Below, one piece after another: positions 60,419 to 64,000 of a DNA stretch of 64,000 bases; position 1 is the first letter of the stretch; the number at the start of each line of letters is the position of its first letter. Both the position numbers and the translations under genes were made by a program. Where the stretch lies: assembly GCA_000403255.2 (NCBI GenBank), contig KE159592.1:380935-444934 (forward strand), written 5' to 3'. This DNA comes from Lachnospiraceae bacterium 3-1. Its GTDB lineage: Bacteria; Bacillota; Clostridia; Lachnospirales; Lachnospiraceae. Below the pieces are notes generated by a model that saw only the letters and a program-made list of their open reading frames with translations, had not been told where the DNA came from and ran no database searches.

Positions 60419-60477
60419 GGGTATATCAACGGTAGCACCAAACTATTATCCACCATTTTATCCGTTCACGAGTATAC

Positions 60478-60521
60478 AAAAAAGGCGCAAAGCCCTTTTT
60501 ATTTCTAAGCTTTGCACCTTT
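60478..60521 (-). terminator. terminator of the surface-protein gene
   Basis: A 13-bp stem with one mismatch (AAAGGTGCAAAGC and GCTTTGCGCCTTT on the minus strand) and a T run after it, 40 bp beyond the surface-protein stop. Confidence 0.85.
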
Positions 60522-60561
60522 CCCATCCGTATCTCTGATTCTATTTTCACACCTTAAAAAT

Positions 60562-63500
60562 TTATTCCCCTGTTTTCGGGCTCTTCATTTTGTTGGAATC
60601 TGCTGTTGAGGCTTCTGTTTTACCAGAATCCCTGGTAGTATGGTCCGAGTTCCTCCTGACATTGGCTGTTTCATTTTCCTTATGATTGTTCCAAACCTCC
60701 TCCTTTGTATCTCCATCTCCCTGTTTACCATTTTTCTCTTTCACCTTGCCATCCGGCCTCCCAGTATCTTCCTCACTGTCATCCTGCTTCCCATCGTCTT
60801 CTTTGGCATTGTTCTCCGGTTTCCCAGTTTCTTCATCTTTTGGCTCAGCATTTGACGATGCATTCTTATCAATTACCACAACATAATCAGATGCATGGGA
60901 GAAAGAAAGGCTTGTGGCTCCATCTTCTCCAACCTGCCCCGCATTTCGGAATATCAGTTTTCCGGAACTGTCATAATAATATAAGTTTGCAGTACTGCCG
61001 CTGTTTTCACTGCCCAGGTTCAAAGTAAGGTCTGCCCTAAACCCAAACGCCCCATTGTGGGTCAAAGAAATCTGTGTCGCCGGCTTCCCTTCTGCAATTG
61101 AATCAATCAGGCTTGAAGGCACATGATCTGTCCCTATTGTTACTTCCAGGTCAATATCCTCTAACTCTGTTGCAGCCACATCCTTTCCACTGATGGACCA
61201 GGAATAAGCGCCCATATCAAGAACAAGATCCACCTGCTTTTCTTTGATTTTTTCTAACAATTCCTTTGGCACCACTGTAGCTTTTTTCATATCAATCTGA
61301 ATGGAAGCCCCACTTTCTGCCTTTTCAATCTCTTCTTTTATTCGAGCAATCTCTTCCTCAGAAAGCCTCGCTCCTGTTGGCTCCTCTATGGCGCCATCCT
61401 TTCGTTTGGCATCTTCTGCAAGAAATTCCCTGTCCTCTGTAATCACTACAGTCTGGCCTTTTTCACAGCCTTCCCAAACAATGTCTTCATAGTTCTCATT
61501 CTCTGTTGGCAATGTAAATTCTGCATTTTTATCCACAATCACATACTGGCAAGTTTCATCTGGATATTTTAAAACCACCACACAATTATAATACAATGCC
61601 TGGAACTGAATCTTTTTATATTTTTCCTGATTAATGTCTATAGTGTCTGACCACTCATACAACATAAGCCCTGCCAAATGACTCACATCTTTCACAACTG
61701 CAGTAGCTTGTCCCTGAATTGCCGCATCAGAAAGACCCTCTCCATCCAACACCAACAGCTTGCTGCCACATGTTATGATTCCGTCCTCCCCTCGGTAAGT
61801 ATACGTGGTATCTACTGTGGTCTTTCCAGAATATATTGCAACGACATTCAGGCTTGTCATGGGCTGGGATAAAATTTCATCCTCTGTAGTATCCAACAAT
61901 ATCCATCTCTCAAATTCCATGCCATTTATATCTTCCGGCTCTTTCAGTTCTGCCAAAGCCTCCTTTATCGTTGTTCCTTCCAAATATGATTTTGTGATTA
62001 CCTGAGAAATTTCTATTCCATCTTTGTCCACATATCTTGTATTCCATGCTACCTGGCATTTCTTGTACTCCGCTTCTACAGAAACTCCAGCAACATCTCC
62101 CACCTGTGTCTCTTCATTATGGTATTCGTTACTGTAACCTAGCTTAAATCTGACAAAATCATCGGCTTTCCCATCTTCTGGCAGCTCCAATGTATCCAGT
62201 ACATCCTGGTATGTGGCCTCTCTGTCCACAAAGCAAGGAACGATTACCGTTTTCTGCCCACTGTCTTCTGCCATATAAGTAAGGCTTACATTTGCGCACC
62301 CCTTATCATAAGCTGCAAAAAAGTTACATGCTGTGGTTTCTGTGCCAGGAAACAGAAGTTCTGTATTCTCGTCTACTTCCCAGTCAGTCCAGTTATATGT
62401 CCAGGTTGCGGCAACTCCTTCTATTGGCTGGGGAAATACTCCTAATTCCTTTAACGTCGCCCTCCGGCCCACTTTCTCAACGGTCTGTCTGGAAATTAAG
62501 GAATCTGGCTGGTAACTTCCGTCTGCCTGTTTTGCATATCCATAGAAACTGAACATGACATCCTTCATATCTTCTCGGTACGTATTCCCTGATTTCACAC
62601 GATAATACCATGGACAACTATCCCGCCAATTGGATTGGAAATCATACAGATCGGTCTTACGGCTGGACGTATCCGTAATCTCCAATTCAGTGAGCATCCA
62701 TTCGCAGGGATATGTAGTATCTGTAATGTGAATTGTTCCTACATATTCCTTGGAAGCTGAATCATACCACAAATCAACATCAGAATAGGCAGAAACATTT
62801 GTTACCTGCGGATAAAAATATGCATGTCCAAGATTGGAAGGATTTTTCTCATTTACCTTCACCCTTATGGTGACAGTATCCCCTGCTTTGACCCATTCTC
62901 CATTTTTGTCAATAGTGATGCTCTCAATCACTGGATTTTCAACATCGTAACCAGCCGGATCCACGGTAAAATACCATGGGCCATCTTCTTCATAATCCCA
63001 CAAATATGTTTTGTTTCCATTATTGTCCCTGATACACAAATACGCAAGCTCCCATTTATAGGGACCGGTAGTCTCTGTAATATCAATTGTCCCAACATAT
63101 GCTTTCAAATCCGTACGATATCTCAACCCAACGGACATGGAATCTGCATTCTCCGAATCTTGCGCTTCAAACCGCGCTTCCGCCGTGCTATAAGGATTTT
63201 CTTCCTCTACTTCCACCGTTATGGCAACCCTCTCCCCAGCTTTGGCTAACTCCCCATGATCAATACAAATGCTTTTAATGATAGGATCGACCATGTCATA
63301 GGCATCTGCAGACACCATATAATACGGAAGCGCATCCTCTTCTCCAGCTCCCTGATAGTCAGACAGATATGCATAATTTCCATATGTATCTGCAATCTCT
63401 AAATAGGAAAGTTCCCATTTACCTGGATAATTATATTTTGTGACTGTCGTTTCTCCTACATATTCTTTGCTGTTTTCATCATAGCTCAGATAAACAGAAG

Positions 63501-64000
63501 CGGTTGTTACGCCACCGGAAGCCTTTGTGTGAAACCTTACACAAGCAGAAGCAGAAGGATGCTCTTCTTCAACTTTTACTCTTATGGTAATGGTTTCTCC
63601 CACATTGACTGTCTGACCGTTTTTATCAATGGCAATGCTTTCTATGACAGGTTTATCATTATCGTACTCCTGGTCCACTTCAAACATTAGCTCTTTCTCC
63701 GGTTCAATGCTTTCTGGATAAATATAATAATATCTTCCAGCTTCTGTTCGTATATGGATACTTCCCAACCTCCATACAGTAGGACACGTTTTATCCGTAA
63801 CCTTAAAAACGCCTGTCAGGCTGTTAGAATCTTCGTCATATTCGCCTACTATCTGTTCTGTTCCGGAATAAGAGCTCTGATATGTACTTACGTACATATA
63901 TACGCTACTTATTTTCTCATTCTCACATTGGACATCAGCAGTAAAGGTTACCTCATCTTCCGCTTTCAATGTCTCTTTGCCATCCGCAGCGCTCTTTACC
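60562..64000 (-). CDS. Large repeat-containing surface protein, partial (5' end off the window)
   Basis: At least 1145 residues; the frame stays open to the right edge, so start and signal peptide are not seen. The visible N-terminal part is four beta-rich, Ig-like units of about 115 residues (for example PVIESIAIDKNGQTVNVGET and then TITIRVKVEEEHPS). After these come InlB/MucBP-like segments (VSLTYMAEDSG, WNTRYVDKDGIEISQV), a domain with ATVVPKELLEKIKEKQVDLV, and a Glu/Asp/Lys-rich low-complexity stalk. It ends SPKTGE and stop. That resembles the sortase motif, but no hydrophobic helix or basic tail follows, so covalent wall anchoring is doubtful. Confidence 0.82.
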   Translation of the reverse strand, partial: VKSAADGKETLKAEDEVTFTADVQCENEKISSVYMYVSTYQSSYSGTEQIVGEYDEDSNSLTGVFKVTDKTCPTVWRLGSIHIRTEAGRYYYIYPESIEPEKELMFEVDQEYDNDKPVIESIAIDKNGQTVNVGETITIRVKVEEEHPSASACVRFHTKASGGVTTASVYLSYDENSKEYVGETTVTKYNYPGKWELSYLEIADTYGNYAYLSDYQGAGEEDALPYYMVSADAYDMVDPIIKSICIDHGELAKAGERVAITVEVEEENPYSTAEARFEAQDSENADSMSVGLRYRTDLKAYVGTIDITETTGPYKWELAYLCIRDNNGNKTYLWDYEEDGPWYFTVDPAGYDVENPVIESITIDKNGEWVKAGDTVTIRVKVNEKNPSNLGHAYFYPQVTNVSAYSDVDLWYDSASKEYVGTIHITDTTYPCEWMLTELEITDTSSRKTDLYDFQSNWRDSCPWYYRVKSGNTYREDMKDVMFSFYGYAKQADGSYQPDSLISRQTVEKVGRRATLKELGVFPQPIEGVAATWTYNWTDWEVDENTELLFPGTETTACNFFAAYDKGCANVSLTYMAEDSGQKTVIVPCFVDREATYQDVLDTLELPEDGKADDFVRFKLGYSNEYHNEETQVGDVAGVSVEAEYKKCQVAWNTRYVDKDGIEISQVITKSYLEGTTIKEALAELKEPEDINGMEFERWILLDTTEDEILSQPMTSLNVVAIYSGKTTVDTTYTYRGEDGIITCGSKLLVLDGEGLSDAAIQGQATAVVKDVSHLAGLMLYEWSDTIDINQEKYKKIQFQALYYNCVVVLKYPDETCQYVIVDKNAEFTLPTENENYEDIVWEGCEKGQTVVITEDREFLAEDAKRKDGAIEEPTGARLSEEEIARIKEEIEKAESGASIQIDMKKATVVPKELLEKIKEKQVDLVLDMGAYSWSISGKDVAATELEDIDLEVTIGTDHVPSSLIDSIAEGKPATQISLTHNGAFGFRADLTLNLGSENSGSTANLYYYDSSGKLIFRNAGQVGEDGATSLSFSHASDYVVVIDKNASSNAEPKDEETGKPENNAKEDDGKQDDSEEDTGRPDGKVKEKNGKQGDGDTKEEVWNNHKENETANVRRNSDHTTRDSGKTEASTADSNKMKSPKTGE
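62590..64000 (-). repeat. Ig-like tandem domain repeats in the surface protein gene
   Basis: Four related units, of which the one at the right edge is cut. Each begins with P(V/I)I(E/K)SI.ID, passes through a G(E/D)(T/R)VTI.V.V(E/N)E.(H/N)PS segment, and ends with YVG...T....P..WEL..L.I.D. They differ at 50% or more of positions, so they are old duplications. Confidence 0.85.

Noticed and set aside
1-64000. tRNA, rRNA and classical riboswitches
   Set aside because: I looked at the intergenic stretches for cloverleaf ends, rRNA conserved blocks and known aptamer motifs and saw none that I could support.

Overview
The window reads as a chromosomal segment of a spore-forming, gut-type Clostridia, most likely a member of the Lachnospiraceae. 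The evidence is the yqfC-yqfD-phoH-ybeY sporulation/housekeeping block, a cotJABC spore-coat operon, AddAB rather than RecBCD, many CUT1 sugar ABC transporters with intracellular glycosidases, AT-rich intergenic DNA with clean -35/-10 promoters, and strong Shine-Dalgarno sites. No rRNA, tRNA or CRISPR array was found. Nearly all core genes between 3 kb and 44.8 kb lie on the minus strand.

Left edge (1-3.2 kb): a damaged patch. A DUF6431-like, mobile-element-type gene runs off the edge. It is followed by an AraC regulator that lacks its sensor domain and a GH36 alpha-galactosidase that has lost its C-terminus and reads into the tail of addA from the opposite strand. Then come addA and addB (recombination), a small phage-type PGDYG-like protein, a TepA-like ClpP-fold protease, two proteins of unknown function, and the remnant of a sorbose-1-phosphate-reductase-like dehydrogenase carrying two internal deletions. 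Next are a lipid-linked oligosaccharide flippase (MurJ/SpoVB type), a DUF3048 lipoprotein, and the ybeY / PgpH-like / phoH / yqfD / yqfC block. The PgpH-like protein has lost the HD metal dyad.

20.6-31.5 kb: pyrimidine-nucleoside phosphorylase, a TPR-like protein, an Hsp90-family chaperone and a dihydrouridine synthase form an overlapping gene string. A two-REC response regulator and a large hybrid histidine kinase follow. The plus-strand cotJABC operon comes next, with a tandem-repeat-expanded CotJA and a possible sigma-K-type promoter. A cluster of hairpins and palindromic repeats (31.4-31.7 kb) ends this region.

31.8-44.8 kb: a secreted M26/Zmp-like zinc metalloprotease with Fn3-like and Big2-like ends; a potassium channel with a C-terminal RyR-like domain; and a fructan/sucrose-type locus (LacI regulator, GH32 hydrolase, solute-binding protein, two permeases, YesL). 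The fructan locus has a perfect-spacing promoter and two LacI-type palindromes. A MATE transporter and a Uma2 protein follow.

45.7-55.7 kb: a sialic-acid / N-acetylmannosamine catabolic region. Minus-strand genes encode a binding protein, two permeases, a YhcH/NanQ-like anomerase, the lyase NanA, the epimerase NanE and an SGNH esterase. Divergent plus-strand genes encode NagB, NagA, a ROK kinase (NanK) and an RpiR regulator. Together they would import sialic acid (or a related sugar) and take it through ManNAc, ManNAc-6-P, GlcNAc-6-P and GlcN-6-P to fructose-6-P. Two consensus promoters face away from each other across a 15-bp palindrome. No sialidase is present in the window.

55.8-64 kb: an FAD oxidoreductase with a Rieske domain, a NatAB-like ABC exporter, a DUF2812 membrane protein with its PadR regulator, and a large repeat-containing surface protein that runs off the right edge and ends in SPKTGE without the usual membrane tail.
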